A stretch of DNA of 51,009 bases, taken from JBDTVS01 sp040007095. GTDB lineage: Bacteria; Acidobacteriota; Vicinamibacteria; Vicinamibacterales; CAVVIG01. Positions within the stretch are counted from its first letter, which is position 1. The number at the start of each line of letters is the position of its first letter. Made by a program: the position numbers and the translations under genes. Location of the stretch: assembly GCA_040007095.1 (NCBI GenBank), contig JBDTVS010000186.1, positions 1 to 51,009 of the forward strand, written 5' to 3'. This document shows positions 25,308 to 34,662 of the stretch, piece after piece. The notes beneath the pieces were generated by a model. That model did not search any database. It was not told where the DNA came from and worked only from the letters and a program-made list of their open reading frames with translations.

Positions 25308-26420
25308 GTGCGAATCATGCGTGTCGTGGTGGCAGCAAGTCTCACTTTCGGGGTCGGCTACGCGGTGCACGCCCAGCAGGCCGCATCGCCGTCGCCGGCC
25401 GGAGCGCGCGGACAGGGCGGCGGCCGAGCCGCCGGCGCGGGGGGCAGCGGCACGCCGGGCCAGTTGATCGGCGGCTCGGGCACCGTCGCGATGACGCCGG
25501 TCGATGCGCGCGGCTGGGGCTGGCAGGTGAAGGCCTCGGTCAGCCCCGCCACGCCGCGGCCGTTCTACAACAAGGCCAAGGAGCTGCTGTTCCAGGACAA
25601 GCAGATCACCAGCTATACGGTCTCGAGTTACAACCCGGATCTGTATTGCGAGGTCGGCAAGCACTTCGACTTCATCTGGTTCGAGATGCAGCACAGCACG
25701 ATGTCGTGGGACGAAGTGCGGCGCATGATGCTCGCGTGTCCCGGGGTCGGCGCGGCGCCGATGGTCCGCATGCCCGACGCGTTCGAGTCGAGCATCCAGA
25801 AAGCGACGGATATCGGCGCCGTCGGCATCATCGTGCCGACCGTGGACGATGCCCTGGAGGCCCGGGATGCGGCGCGCTTCTCGCGCTACCCGCCAGTCGG
25901 CCGCCGTAGCTCGGGTGGCGGATCGTTCGGTCAGGTCTGGCCAGGGGTCAACTATCGCGCCACGATCAACGACAACATGCTGGTGACGGTGATGATCGAA
26001 ACGCTCGAAGGCGTTGCCAACGCCGAAGAGATCGCCGCCACCGCGGGAGTCGACGTCGTCATTTTCGGGAACAACGACCTCTCATCCTTCTCCGGCTGGC
26101 CGCAAAATGACCCGCGCTATCAGGATGCGCTGATCAAGGTTCGGAACGCGGCCCTCAAGTACGGCAAGTACTACGGCAACGCCGGACAGCAATATCTGAG
26201 CGGCTATGTGGTCAGCGCGGACACACGCATGGTTCAGGACGGCCCGGCACGGGATGGCTGGCAGCGGCCGGCGCGCGGCGGCGGTCCGGGTCGCGGCGCA
26301 CCGCCTGCACCGGGCGGACGCGGTCGAGGCGAGAGCGCACCCGAGCAACCGGAGCCGGTCATCGGCCTCCCGGGCACGCCGCCGGCGACCACCGCCCCGG
26401 ACGGCGGTCGAGGCCGGTAA
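25308..26420 (+). CDS. Exported HpcH/HpaI-family aldolase
   Basis: 370 residues from GTG 25308, seven bases after GAGAGG. Sec signal to about residue 23 (VGYAVHAQ), then a Gly/Arg/Ala-rich linker. The HpcH/HpaI barrel carries FDFIWFEMQHSTMSWDE with His129 as likely base, Arg154 in MVRMPD, IGAVGIIVPTVDDALEARDA, metal ligands Glu231 (MIETLEG) and Asp257 (FGNNDLS). The C-terminus is a Gly/Pro/Arg-rich tail. Known family members make or cleave 2-keto-3-deoxy sugar acids or 4-hydroxy-2-ketoacids, yielding pyruvate and an aldehyde; these are normally cytoplasmic. It heads an operon with the PQQ dehydrogenase (15-base gap) and the enolase-superfamily gene. Confidence 0.87.
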   Translation: MRIMRVVVAASLTFGVGYAVHAQQAASPSPAGARGQGGGRAAGAGGSGTPGQLIGGSGTVAMTPVDARGWGWQVKASVSPATPRPFYNKAKELLFQDKQITSYTVSSYNPDLYCEVGKHFDFIWFEMQHSTMSWDEVRRMMLACPGVGAAPMVRMPDAFESSIQKATDIGAVGIIVPTVDDALEARDAARFSRYPPVGRRSSGGGSFGQVWPGVNYRATINDNMLVTVMIETLEGVANAEEIAATAGVDVVIFGNNDLSSFSGWPQNDPRYQDALIKVRNAALKYGKYYGNAGQQYLSGYVVSADTRMVQDGPARDGWQRPARGGGPGRGAPPAPGGRGRGESAPEQPEPVIGLPGTPPATTAPDGGRGR

Positions 26421-26435
26421 ACAGGAGACCAATCG

Positions 26436-29015
26436 ATGCGTCACACGCGCCGCGTGATCGGCGGAGTTTTCATCCTGGCGTGCGCCACGCTCGCCGCGCA
26501 ATCGCCGCAGACCCGGTCCTCCGCATCTGGCGTCTACACCGCGGATCAGGCGGCGGCAGGCGAGAAGATCTACTTCGCCGGGTGCGCCGCGTGTCACGGC
26601 GACGATCTCGGCGGCCGCGAGCGGGCGCCGGCACTCACCGGCGCGACATTCGTCGAGGCATGGTCCGGCAAGGACCTGCGACAACTCCTCGACCGGCTCG
26701 AGTCGATGCCGCCGACCGCCCCGAACAGTCTGTCGGCGACGCAGTACGGGGCAGTACTCGCGTTCCTGCTGCGGACTGCGGAGATGCCGATCGGTTCGAC
26801 GGCGCTGCCCACCGATCGTGCCCAACTGGCCAGGATCACGTTCGGACGATCGACAGCAGTCGCGGCGCCTGGCGCCGCCGCAGCCACGGCACGCAACGCA
26901 GCAGCGCCGGCAACCGCACTGCCCGCCGTGCAGGCATCGCGGCCGGCGGCGACCACAGCCGGGCCGTCGACGACATGGCCGACCTACGGCGGTAACCTGG
27001 CGAGCCACCGCTACTCGCCCGCCGATGAGATTACGAAGGACAACTTCAACAGACTGGAAATCGCCTGGCGGCTGAAGACCGATTTTCTCGGACCGCGGCC
27101 TGACACGCTGTATTCAGCGACGCCACTGCAGGTCGGCCGCGTGCTCTATACAACCGCAGGCATGCGGCGGGCGGCCATCGCGCTGGACGCCGCGACCGGC
27201 GAAATGCTCTGGATGCACGCCGAGGACGAGGGGCGGCGCGGGCAGAACGCGCCGCGCAACGGCGCCGGCCGCGGCGTGGCGTATTGGGCCAGCGCCGACG
27301 GAGACGATCGGCGCGTGATCTACGTCACGCCAGGCTATCGGATACTGGCGCTCGACGCGAAGACCGGCAGCCCCGTACCCGCGTTCGGAAAGAACGGCGC
27401 GGTTGACCTGAAGCTCGAAGCCGATCAGGACGCCGACCTCGACACCGCCGAGCTCGGCCTCAACGCGACCCCGCTTGTCGTCGGCGATGTGATCGTGGTC
27501 GGCGTCTCGCACCGCCCCGGCGGCGCGCCGCGCACGATGCGGAACGCGCGAGGCATGGTACGTGGCTACGATGCCCGCACCGGCAAGCGGCTCTGGATTT
27601 TTCACACCATTCCGCAGCGCGGCGAGCTCGGCTACGACACCTGGCTGGAGAACTCCGCCGACTATAACGGCAACACGGGGATCTGGGCGCAGATGAGTGC
27701 GGACCCCGAGCTGGGACTCGTCTACGTGCCCGTCGAAATGGCGACCGGCGATTACTACGGCGGCAATCGGCCGGGCGACACGCTCTTCGCCGATAGCCTG
27801 CTCGCGCTCGACGTCAAGACGGGGCGCCGCAAGTGGCACTACCAGACCGTGCATCACGACGTGTGGGACTGGGATCTGGCGTGCGCGCCAATCCTGTTCG
27901 ACATGCAGATGAACGGCCGCGCGATCAAGGCGATCGCGCAGCCGACCAAGCACGCGTTCCTGTTCGTCTTCAATCGCGAGAGCGGCGAGCCGATTTGGCC
28001 GATCGAAGAGCGGCCCGTCCCGCAGTCGGTTGCGCCGAAGGAGCGCAGCAGCCGGACGCAGCCGTTCCCGACCAGGCCCAAACCGTTCGACTTGCAGGGC
28101 ATCACCGAGAACGACCTGCTCGACCTGACGCCCGAGCTCAAAGCGCAGGCGCTGGAAGTGGCCGAGCGCTACAAGATGGGTCCGCTGTTCACACCGCCGG
28201 TCGTGAGCTCACTGGAGGGACCGCTCGGCACGCTGCAGGTGCCGTCGGAAGTCGGCGGCGCGAACTGGCCGGGCGGTTCGTTCGATCCGGAAACCAATCA
28301 CCTCTACATTCATTCGCACACGAGCGTCTATGTCAACGGGCTCGTGCCGGCGAACCCGCAGCAGTCCGACATGGGGTTCGTCGGTGGACAGGCGCGCGCC
28401 GCTGGCGCGGGCCCGCGTGGCGCTGGCCCCGGCGGCGCCCCGGGTGGTCGGCAGAACGCGGCACCTCCTGCTGGTGCTCCAGGCGCGGCGGCCGGTCAGG
28501 GCCGCGGCCAGCCGGTTGGTGGCGGCCGGGCAACGGGTGCCGGTCGTGGGGGCGCCGCGGTTGAGGGTGGCGGCGGGGGGCGAGGCGCAACCGTGCAGGG
28601 GCTGCCATTACTCAAACCACCCTACGACCGGATCACTGCCTACAACATGAACACCGGCGACATCGTCTGGCAGAAGACGCACTCGTCGACGCCGGACGAC
28701 ATCAGGAACCATCCCGCGCTGCGAGGACTGAACCTGCCGCGACTCGGGCAGCCGGGTCGCACCTTCATCGGCACCCTGACGACGAAGAGCCTGCTGATTG
28801 CCGGCGAAGGTGGAGTCCACACCAACGAGACCGGCAAACGCGTCGCGTTGCTGCGGGCCTACGACAAGCAGACCGGCGAGGACGCCGGCGCGGTCGACAT
28901 GCCGGAGAAGCAGACCGGCTCGCCGATGACCTACATGATCGACGGCAAGCAGTTCATCGTGCTCGCCGTCAGCGGTAACAACGGGGGGGAGATCCTCGCG
29001 TACGCGTTGCCGTGA
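26436..29015 (+). CDS. Exported PQQ-dependent dehydrogenase with N-terminal cytochrome c domain
   Basis: 859 residues. Signal peptide 1-21, a class I cytochrome c domain with CAACH at 50-54 and a distal MPPTAPNSLS loop, an Ala-rich linker (about 145-180), then an eight-bladed PQQ propeller of the membrane-glucose/quinate dehydrogenase type: WPTYGGNLASHRYSP, SATPLQVGRVLYTTAG, YVPVEMATGDYYGG, HYQTVHHDVWDWDLA, GGANWPGGSFDP, GGVHTNETG. A long Gly/Ala/Arg-rich insert at about 649-720 interrupts one blade. It oxidises an alcohol or sugar in the periplasm and passes electrons via its own heme. No PQQ synthesis genes are in the window. Confidence 0.92.
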   Translation: MRHTRRVIGGVFILACATLAAQSPQTRSSASGVYTADQAAAGEKIYFAGCAACHGDDLGGRERAPALTGATFVEAWSGKDLRQLLDRLESMPPTAPNSLSATQYGAVLAFLLRTAEMPIGSTALPTDRAQLARITFGRSTAVAAPGAAAATARNAAAPATALPAVQASRPAATTAGPSTTWPTYGGNLASHRYSPADEITKDNFNRLEIAWRLKTDFLGPRPDTLYSATPLQVGRVLYTTAGMRRAAIALDAATGEMLWMHAEDEGRRGQNAPRNGAGRGVAYWASADGDDRRVIYVTPGYRILALDAKTGSPVPAFGKNGAVDLKLEADQDADLDTAELGLNATPLVVGDVIVVGVSHRPGGAPRTMRNARGMVRGYDARTGKRLWIFHTIPQRGELGYDTWLENSADYNGNTGIWAQMSADPELGLVYVPVEMATGDYYGGNRPGDTLFADSLLALDVKTGRRKWHYQTVHHDVWDWDLACAPILFDMQMNGRAIKAIAQPTKHAFLFVFNRESGEPIWPIEERPVPQSVAPKERSSRTQPFPTRPKPFDLQGITENDLLDLTPELKAQALEVAERYKMGPLFTPPVVSSLEGPLGTLQVPSEVGGANWPGGSFDPETNHLYIHSHTSVYVNGLVPANPQQSDMGFVGGQARAAGAGPRGAGPGGAPGGRQNAAPPAGAPGAAAGQGRGQPVGGGRATGAGRGGAAVEGGGGGRGATVQGLPLLKPPYDRITAYNMNTGDIVWQKTHSSTPDDIRNHPALRGLNLPRLGQPGRTFIGTLTTKSLLIAGEGGVHTNETGKRVALLRAYDKQTGEDAGAVDMPEKQTGSPMTYMIDGKQFIVLAVSGNNGGEILAYALP

Positions 29016-29103
29016 CGCCCTGGAGCGCACGCCATGACGCAGAACAATCAGGTGATTCCCGGCGCGTCGGCGTGAGCCTTTCAGCGGAATGCTACGGAGG
29101 ATT

Positions 29104-30480
29104 ATGGCGCTCAATCGCAGGGGCTTTGCCAAATCGTTGAGCGGCGTCGTCGGCGCCGCGCTCGCCGCCATGCCCGTGCGAGCCGCCGCTCAGGCGCCGG
29201 GTAGAACGGGATCCGCGCCAGCGGTCCCGGCAGCCGCGACACCCGACCGGGCGGCCGCTCGCCTGGCACCGACGAAGGTGACGCGCATTCGGCTCTTCTA
29301 CCCGCAGAATTACGACCGCAACGGACCTCAGGCATTTCCACAAAGCAACATGGTCGTCCTCGTCGACACCGACGCCGGTATCACCGGCGTCGGACAGGGC
29401 GGCTCGCCGGACACGGTGCGCAACGTCGCGCGGAGTGTCATCGGCCGGAATGCGTTCGACTCGGAAATGATCTGGCAGGCCGCCTTCATGGATGGCTTCT
29501 ACTCGCCGGGCAAGGAGCGGCTGCACGCGCTCGGCGCCATCGATCTCGCGCTGTGGGACATCAAGGGCAAGGCGCTCGGAGTTCCGTTGTATCAGCTGTT
29601 CGGCGGGAAGGCACGCGAGCACATCGAGCTGTACGCGACCTCCGGTCTGCCGCAGGGGCTTGTGCCGGCGGCGGAAGCGGCCGCGCTGACGCTCAAGGAG
29701 CGGGCGGCGCGAACGATGGCCGCGGGGTACCGCGTGTTCCGGGTGGACAGCGACATTCTTCCGAATCCGGGCGGCCCAGCCGGTGCGCGCCGCGGCCCCG
29801 CACAGGGTGCGACCTTCGATTCACGGTCGCACATCCGGCTGATCGGCGAGGCGGCGGCGCAGATGCGCGAGGGAGTCGGCCCCGACGGCAACTGGATGAT
29901 CGACCTGCATCAGAAGTTCGATTTCCACGAAGCCGTCGAAGTGTGCCGGCTCCTGGAACCGCATCGCCCGTTCATCGTCGAGGATCCGTTGCGCGAGGAG
30001 CAGTTCCGAACGCAACTGCCGAAGCTGCGGCTGATGACCTCGGTGCCGCTGGCGCCAGGTGAGGAGTGGGGCACGCGCGCAGACTTCAGCCCGCTCGTCG
30101 AACAGCGCGACATCGACTTCGCCCGCGCGTCGTTGCCGAACGTCGGCGGTATCACGGAGATGCTGAAGATCATGGCGGTATGCGACACGCACCGCGTGGG
30201 CATCGTGCCGCATTTCACCGGCCCCATCGCCACGGTCGGCCACATGCAGACGATGATGGCGTTCCCCGGCCAGGTGCTGATGGAATACAACCAGGGCGAG
30301 CGGCCGGTGCCCTACTTGTCCGAATTCTTGGAGTGCCGCAACGGCAAGGTCTGGCCGAACGACCGGTCCGGGCTGGGCGTGACCGTCGACGAACGCCAGC
30401 TCGTCTTCGTCGAGGCGATCACGGAGGGAGCCCCAGGCGCGACACAGCGGCGGCTCGACGGTTCCCTGTCACACTGGTAA
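29104..30480 (+). CDS. Tat-exported enolase-superfamily protein (mandelate racemase/sugar-acid dehydratase-like)
   Basis: 458 residues from ATG 29104, directly after GGAGG (3-base spacing; ATG 29089 in frame is the alternative). Tat signal NRRGFAKS near 4-11. The enolase-superfamily fold follows: capping domain to about 145, then a barrel with metal ligands Asp267 (MIDLHQKFD), Glu293 (IVEDPL) and Glu320 (PGEEWG), and His370 in VPHFTGP. The second-strand KxK motif of racemases is not visible (YRVFRVDSD), favouring a dehydratase-type chemistry such as ManD/GalD/RhmD (inference). A short Gly/Arg/Pro insert sits near 222-236. It ends the operon with the aldolase and PQQ dehydrogenase; the gap to the previous gene is 88 bases. 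Confidence 0.88.
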   Translation: MALNRRGFAKSLSGVVGAALAAMPVRAAAQAPGRTGSAPAVPAAATPDRAAARLAPTKVTRIRLFYPQNYDRNGPQAFPQSNMVVLVDTDAGITGVGQGGSPDTVRNVARSVIGRNAFDSEMIWQAAFMDGFYSPGKERLHALGAIDLALWDIKGKALGVPLYQLFGGKAREHIELYATSGLPQGLVPAAEAAALTLKERAARTMAAGYRVFRVDSDILPNPGGPAGARRGPAQGATFDSRSHIRLIGEAAAQMREGVGPDGNWMIDLHQKFDFHEAVEVCRLLEPHRPFIVEDPLREEQFRTQLPKLRLMTSVPLAPGEEWGTRADFSPLVEQRDIDFARASLPNVGGITEMLKIMAVCDTHRVGIVPHFTGPIATVGHMQTMMAFPGQVLMEYNQGERPVPYLSEFLECRNGKVWPNDRSGLGVTVDERQLVFVEAITEGAPGATQRRLDGSLSHW

Positions 30481-30539
30481 CCGCTGGGTTCGCTCGTGAA
30501 TGCGAGGGTGCTAACACGTGCGTGCGCATGACCCGCAGA

Positions 30540-30992
30540 TCACTTTCTCTTCTCGAGGTAGTCACCCTTGAGGTGCTTGGCGAACGCTTCGGCCGCTGAT
30601 TGGAAGTTCCCCTTCTTGACGCTGTAGGCGTACAGAACTGCGCTGCTTTCGATGTCGATGACCTGCACTGTTCCCTCGAATTTTGTGAAGCCCCCACCAA
30701 AGGGTGATCCGAACGCGAGCTTCGCAACTTTCGTCCCCGTGCTGTCTTCCTTCTGCGAGGAGGCGTGCCGGATGACCCACTGAGCCTTGCTTTGATCAGT
30801 CACGATCACAACCGGCACCTCTTTCTTCGTGATCGCTGCTGCGACGGCCGATCCGAAATCAACCTGTTTCGCCTTATCCCTCGAGTTCGAGCCGTCCACA
30901 GTTTCGCTCGTTTCGATGAAGACGCGAGGCATGTCTGCCGCCGCTACGCCAGTCGAAGCGACGAGCACGAGTGCTGCCAAGATTCGTTTCAC
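30540..30992 (-). CDS. Hypothetical small secreted protein
   Basis: 150 residues, with a clean Sec signal (MKRILAALVLVASTGVAAAD). The mature part alternates strands and helices: PRVFIETSETVDG, FGSAVAAAITKKEVPVVIVTD, AQWVIRHASSQ, FTKFEGTVQVIDIESSAVLYAYSVKKG, then a Lys-rich helix. This resembles small periplasmic proteins that pair a variable-substrate strand with a conserved helix, but I recognise no family. Its DNA is visibly less GC-rich than the neighbours, which could mean different ancestry. It is convergent with the enolase-superfamily gene; no terminator hairpin is obvious in the 59 bases between. Confidence 0.75.
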   Translation of the reverse strand: MKRILAALVLVASTGVAAADMPRVFIETSETVDGSNSRDKAKQVDFGSAVAAAITKKEVPVVIVTDQSKAQWVIRHASSQKEDSTGTKVAKLAFGSPFGGGFTKFEGTVQVIDIESSAVLYAYSVKKGNFQSAAEAFAKHLKGDYLEKRK

Positions 30993-31503
30993 TATCGTTT
31001 TCCTTTTGCCGATTGCGCGATTACTTGAACCTCAAACCGATTCCTGGGCGGCGGCATGGACTCAGCCATCGCATCGGCTCAGGACCCATGCTCTACAAGG
31101 CCCGTGCCGCGACAGCTTTGCGATGATTTGGGCCGTATTCTGGCTCATTGACCTGAGAAGCCTATAAACCGCGGACAAAAGTACAAGTTCGGCGTGAGAT
31201 GTTCCCTCGTGACGGCTCCAAGGACCACGTGCCGCACTAGCTGGTTGGCCGGCGGAGCCACGAGACTCTCAATGTTTAGATGGTCTGGTCGTAAGCGCGC
31301 GCCCGTGCGGCGCACGATTGGGATCGCCACCGACTGGCTCGGCGCACTGCCGATCACGCCGCTTTGCACAGCCGCCGCACGTCCCCTCATCCGACTCAGG
31401 TTGTTCACATTGACGCGCACACCGTTCGGGTAAAACGGCGAGGCCTTCGGACGCGCCAGGCAACGGCGATCCTGCGAGCCCCTCGAAAGAGCACGGTGTT
31501 TTG

Positions 31504-31541
31504 TCAATCTGAACATGTTGATTCAATCTGAACATGTTGAT
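31504..31541 (+). promoter_or_regulatory. Tandem 19-bp operator-like repeat upstream of TonB receptor
   Basis: Two perfect, adjacent copies of TCAATCTGAACATGTTGAT. Each copy centres on the palindrome AACATGTT, and TCAATC/GATTGA form an outer inverted pair. The end of the second copy abuts a candidate -35 box. The remaining 30993-31503 holds no gene I can support. Confidence 0.6.
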
Positions 31542-31569
31542 TGACATGACCGATCGCCGGCGCTAAGCT
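31541..31569 (+). promoter_or_regulatory. Candidate sigma-70-type promoter for the receptor-VOC operon
   Basis: TTGACA at 31541-31546, a 17-base spacer, and TAAGCT at 31564-31569. The -35 is a perfect match, the -10 weak, and the spacing ideal. It lies 105 bases before the receptor ATG and overlaps the last base of the tandem repeat, so a bound regulator could block or recruit polymerase. Confidence 0.5.
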
Positions 31570-31673
31570 TCAGCCCCTCGCTGAGGTTAAATGTTGAAGG
31601 TTAAATGGGGCTTGGTTTCTCCGAAAATCCCGTTTGAATGAAGGCCACGGCGATGTGGCCAGGAGCTCGTTGT

Positions 31674-34652
31674 ATGGATCACTGCGCGAACAGGATGCGT
31701 TTCGTGTGCGTGACCGCGACGGTGTGGGTCTCTCTCCTCATGCTCCCCGCCATCGTTTGGGCCCAGGCCACCATCACCGGCACCGTGAAAGACCCGTCAG
31801 GAGCCGTGCTCCCAGGAGTGACGGTCGAGGCGACCAGTCCGGCGCTGATCGAGCGCGTCCGATCGGTGGTGACCGATGCCACAGGCCAGTACCGGGTCGT
31901 CGACCTCAGGCCCGGGACGTACATCGTGACGTTCACGCTCCCCGGCTTTTCGACCATCAGGCGTGAAGGCATCGAACTGTCGGGAGCATTTACTGCCACA
32001 GTCGATGCCAACCTGGCGGTGGGCTCGGTGGCAGAGACGATCACTGTGATCGCCGAAAGCCCGGTTATCGACCTCGGGTCCGCGCGTCGCGAACAGGTAG
32101 TCAATCGCGAGTTGCTGTCGTCGATTCCGAGCGCGCGCACCTACCAGACCATGATAGGCCTGGCGCCGGGCGTGACGACCGGCGGCACTCAGGATGTCGG
32201 CGGTCTGAATAGTCCCGCGACGAGGACGTTCGCGATCCACGGCGGACCCCAAACCGAGGGGCGCGTCTTGGTCGACGGCATGAACGCGGGTGCGGCACGG
32301 GGCGGCGCGGGCGTGTCCAACTACCAGGTCGACGTGGCCAACGCGCAGGAACTGGCGTATATGCTGGCGGGAGGGCTTGGCGAGTCGGAAACGGGCGGGC
32401 CGACCATGAACGTCGTGCCGCGAACGGGCGGCAACAAATTCACCGGCTCATTCTTCTTCAGCGGCGCGAACAGCGCGATGCAGGCGAGCAACCTCACCCA
32501 GGAATTGCGGGACGCCGGCCTGAAAGACCCGAACGAACTGATCAAGTCGTGGGAGGCGAACGGCGCCATTGGCGGCCCGATTCTCCGCGATCGTCTCTGG
32601 TTCTTTCTGTCGACCAAACGCCAAATCACTCGCTTGTACGTGTCGGGGATGTATTACAACAAGAACGACGGCAATCCCGTCGCGTGGACGTACGAACCCG
32701 ACCTGGACCGGCGCGCGATGTACGACGGCACCTGGACTAACGTCCCGCTGCGCCTGACATGGCAGGCCACCCCCCGCAACAAGTTCAACATCTTCTGGGA
32801 CGAGCAGAAGATGTGCCTGGAGTGCGAAGCCGGTGGTACGCCGACGGTCGCACCGGAGGCCTCCGGCGGCACCTGGGATACCGACTTTCAACGGTTCCAC
32901 CAGATCACGTGGTCGTCGCCTATTACGAGCCGGCTGCTGGCGGAGGCCGGGTATGCGCAGGTACGCACGAAGTATGGACGTCAAAACCGGAACGCCGATC
33001 TCATTCCGGTCACGGAACAAGGCGGCGCCATCCCGGGGTTGGTGTATCGATCCGGAGGCTGGCTCCGGAATCTCACGTCGACGCCCCGCTGGCGCGCTGC
33101 GCTGTCGTACGTCACCGGTGCACACAGCCTGAAGGTCGGCTACGAGGGTCAGTTCCTGTCGACGGATGGTGGCACGTTGTTCCCCTTTCCGGACCTGGCC
33201 TACCGTTTCAACAACGGTGTGCCCAACCAGCTGACCATGCGGGTGAACCCGCAGCTGAACAACGATCGTGTGAAGGGCGCGGCACTCTACGCCCAGGATC
33301 AGTGGAGTCTCCGCCGGTTATCGGTGCAAGGTGCGGTTCGCTACGATCGCGCGTGGAGCTACAACGTGGAAGGGCCGTTCGGGCCGTCGCGGTTTGTTCC
33401 CGACTCGACGATCATTCCAGCAACCAAGGGTCTCGATGCCTACAACGACATCTCACTACGGGGCGGGATGGCATACGACCTGTTCGGCAACGGCAAGACG
33501 TCCCTGCGCCTGAGCGCCGGCCAGTACCGGGACGCGCTGCAGGTCGGCGGGATCTTCAACGCCACCAATCCGATCGCGCTGCGGGTGACCTCGACGACGC
33601 GCAATTGGACCGACACGAACCGTGATTTCGTGCCCGACTGCGATCTGATGAACCCGGCCGCGAACCGTGAATGCGGGCCCTGGTCGAATCAGCTGTTCGG
33701 GAGCACAGTGGCGGGCACAAAGTACGACCCCCGGCTGCTCAACGGATGGGGCGTGCGTCCGTCCGATACGCAGTTGGCGGTGGGCGTCCAGCGCGAAATC
33801 CTGCCGCGTCTGTCGGCCGAGGTCACGTATCACCGGCGCTGGTTCGGCAATTTCACGGCAACGGACAACCTCCTGGTCGCGCCCTCGGACTACAGTCCGT
33901 ACAGCATCGTCGCGCCACTCGACTCGCGTCTCCCGGACGGCGGTGGTTACAGGATTGACGACCTGTGGGAGATCAGCGCGGCGAAGTTCGGACTGTCGGA
34001 CGATTTCGTCGCCCCAGCGGAGGATTACGGCAACCGAATCAGCTATTGGCACGGCGTGGATATCAACATCAGCGGCCGCATGCGGAACAGCCTGATGTTT
34101 CAAGGCGGCACGAGCACGGGTCGTGCTGTGACCGACACGTGCGACATCACGCCGAAACTCGATACATCGACCACGCCTTCCTCGACGAGCGCATCGCTGA
34201 ACGGCCCGAGTCGTCGTTTCTGCCGTGTGGTCGCGCCGTTCGCCACGCAGTTCAAGGGGCTGGTGGCGTACACGATCCCGAAGGTGGATGTTCAGGTGAG
34301 CTCCACGATCCAGAGCCTGCCGGGCGCGAGTCTGGCCGCGAACCTGGTGGTGCCGAGCGCAACGGTGGCGCAAACATTGGGGCGGCCTCTGGCAGGCGGC
34401 GCCAGCAGTGTGACGATCAACCTCATCGAACCGCAGACGCTCTTCGGCGACCGCATCAATCAGGTCGATTTCCGTGTCGCGAAGCTTCTGCGATTCGGAC
34501 GCAGTCGGGTGCAGGTTGGCGTCGACATCTTCAACCTGATGAACTCGAACGTTCCTCAAGGATATCTCCAGACTTACGGCCCGACCTGGCTGAGACCAAC
34601 CTCGGTGATGGACGCCCGCTTCGCGCGGGTGAGCGGGCAGATCGATTTCTAG
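31674..34652 (+). CDS. Oar-type TonB-dependent receptor
   Basis: 992 residues from ATG 31674, chosen because AGGAG lies eight bases upstream (an in-frame ATG 31638 has none). Signal peptide about 1-31 (ending VWAQ), a carboxypeptidase-regulatory-like domain (ATITGTVKDPSGAVLPGVTVEATSP...GTYIVTFTLPGFSTI), a plug domain (VVNRELLSSIPSARTYQTMIGLAPGV; FAIHGGPQTEGRVLVDGM), then a long outer-membrane barrel ending VSGQIDF with terminal Phe. Such proteins take up large or unusual ligands in Acidobacteria and Myxococcota, but the ligand is unknown. A TonB box is not evident. The next gene starts 10 bases after its stop. Confidence 0.94.
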   Translation: MDHCANRMRFVCVTATVWVSLLMLPAIVWAQATITGTVKDPSGAVLPGVTVEATSPALIERVRSVVTDATGQYRVVDLRPGTYIVTFTLPGFSTIRREGIELSGAFTATVDANLAVGSVAETITVIAESPVIDLGSARREQVVNRELLSSIPSARTYQTMIGLAPGVTTGGTQDVGGLNSPATRTFAIHGGPQTEGRVLVDGMNAGAARGGAGVSNYQVDVANAQELAYMLAGGLGESETGGPTMNVVPRTGGNKFTGSFFFSGANSAMQASNLTQELRDAGLKDPNELIKSWEANGAIGGPILRDRLWFFLSTKRQITRLYVSGMYYNKNDGNPVAWTYEPDLDRRAMYDGTWTNVPLRLTWQATPRNKFNIFWDEQKMCLECEAGGTPTVAPEASGGTWDTDFQRFHQITWSSPITSRLLAEAGYAQVRTKYGRQNRNADLIPVTEQGGAIPGLVYRSGGWLRNLTSTPRWRAALSYVTGAHSLKVGYEGQFLSTDGGTLFPFPDLAYRFNNGVPNQLTMRVNPQLNNDRVKGAALYAQDQWSLRRLSVQGAVRYDRAWSYNVEGPFGPSRFVPDSTIIPATKGLDAYNDISLRGGMAYDLFGNGKTSLRLSAGQYRDALQVGGIFNATNPIALRVTSTTRNWTDTNRDFVPDCDLMNPAANRECGPWSNQLFGSTVAGTKYDPRLLNGWGVRPSDTQLAVGVQREILPRLSAEVTYHRRWFGNFTATDNLLVAPSDYSPYSIVAPLDSRLPDGGGYRIDDLWEISAAKFGLSDDFVAPAEDYGNRISYWHGVDINISGRMRNSLMFQGGTSTGRAVTDTCDITPKLDTSTTPSSTSASLNGPSRRFCRVVAPFATQFKGLVAYTIPKVDVQVSSTIQSLPGASLAANLVVPSATVAQTLGRPLAGGASSVTINLIEPQTLFGDRINQVDFRVAKLLRFGRSRVQVGVDIFNLMNSNVPQGYLQTYGPTWLRPTSVMDARFARVSGQIDF

Positions 34653-34662
34653 GAGGTTTGGC

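Noticed and set aside
31145..31516. Minus-strand frame of 123 codons in the receptor upstream region
   Set aside because: No recognisable motifs, no convincing ribosome site, and it overlaps the tandem operator.
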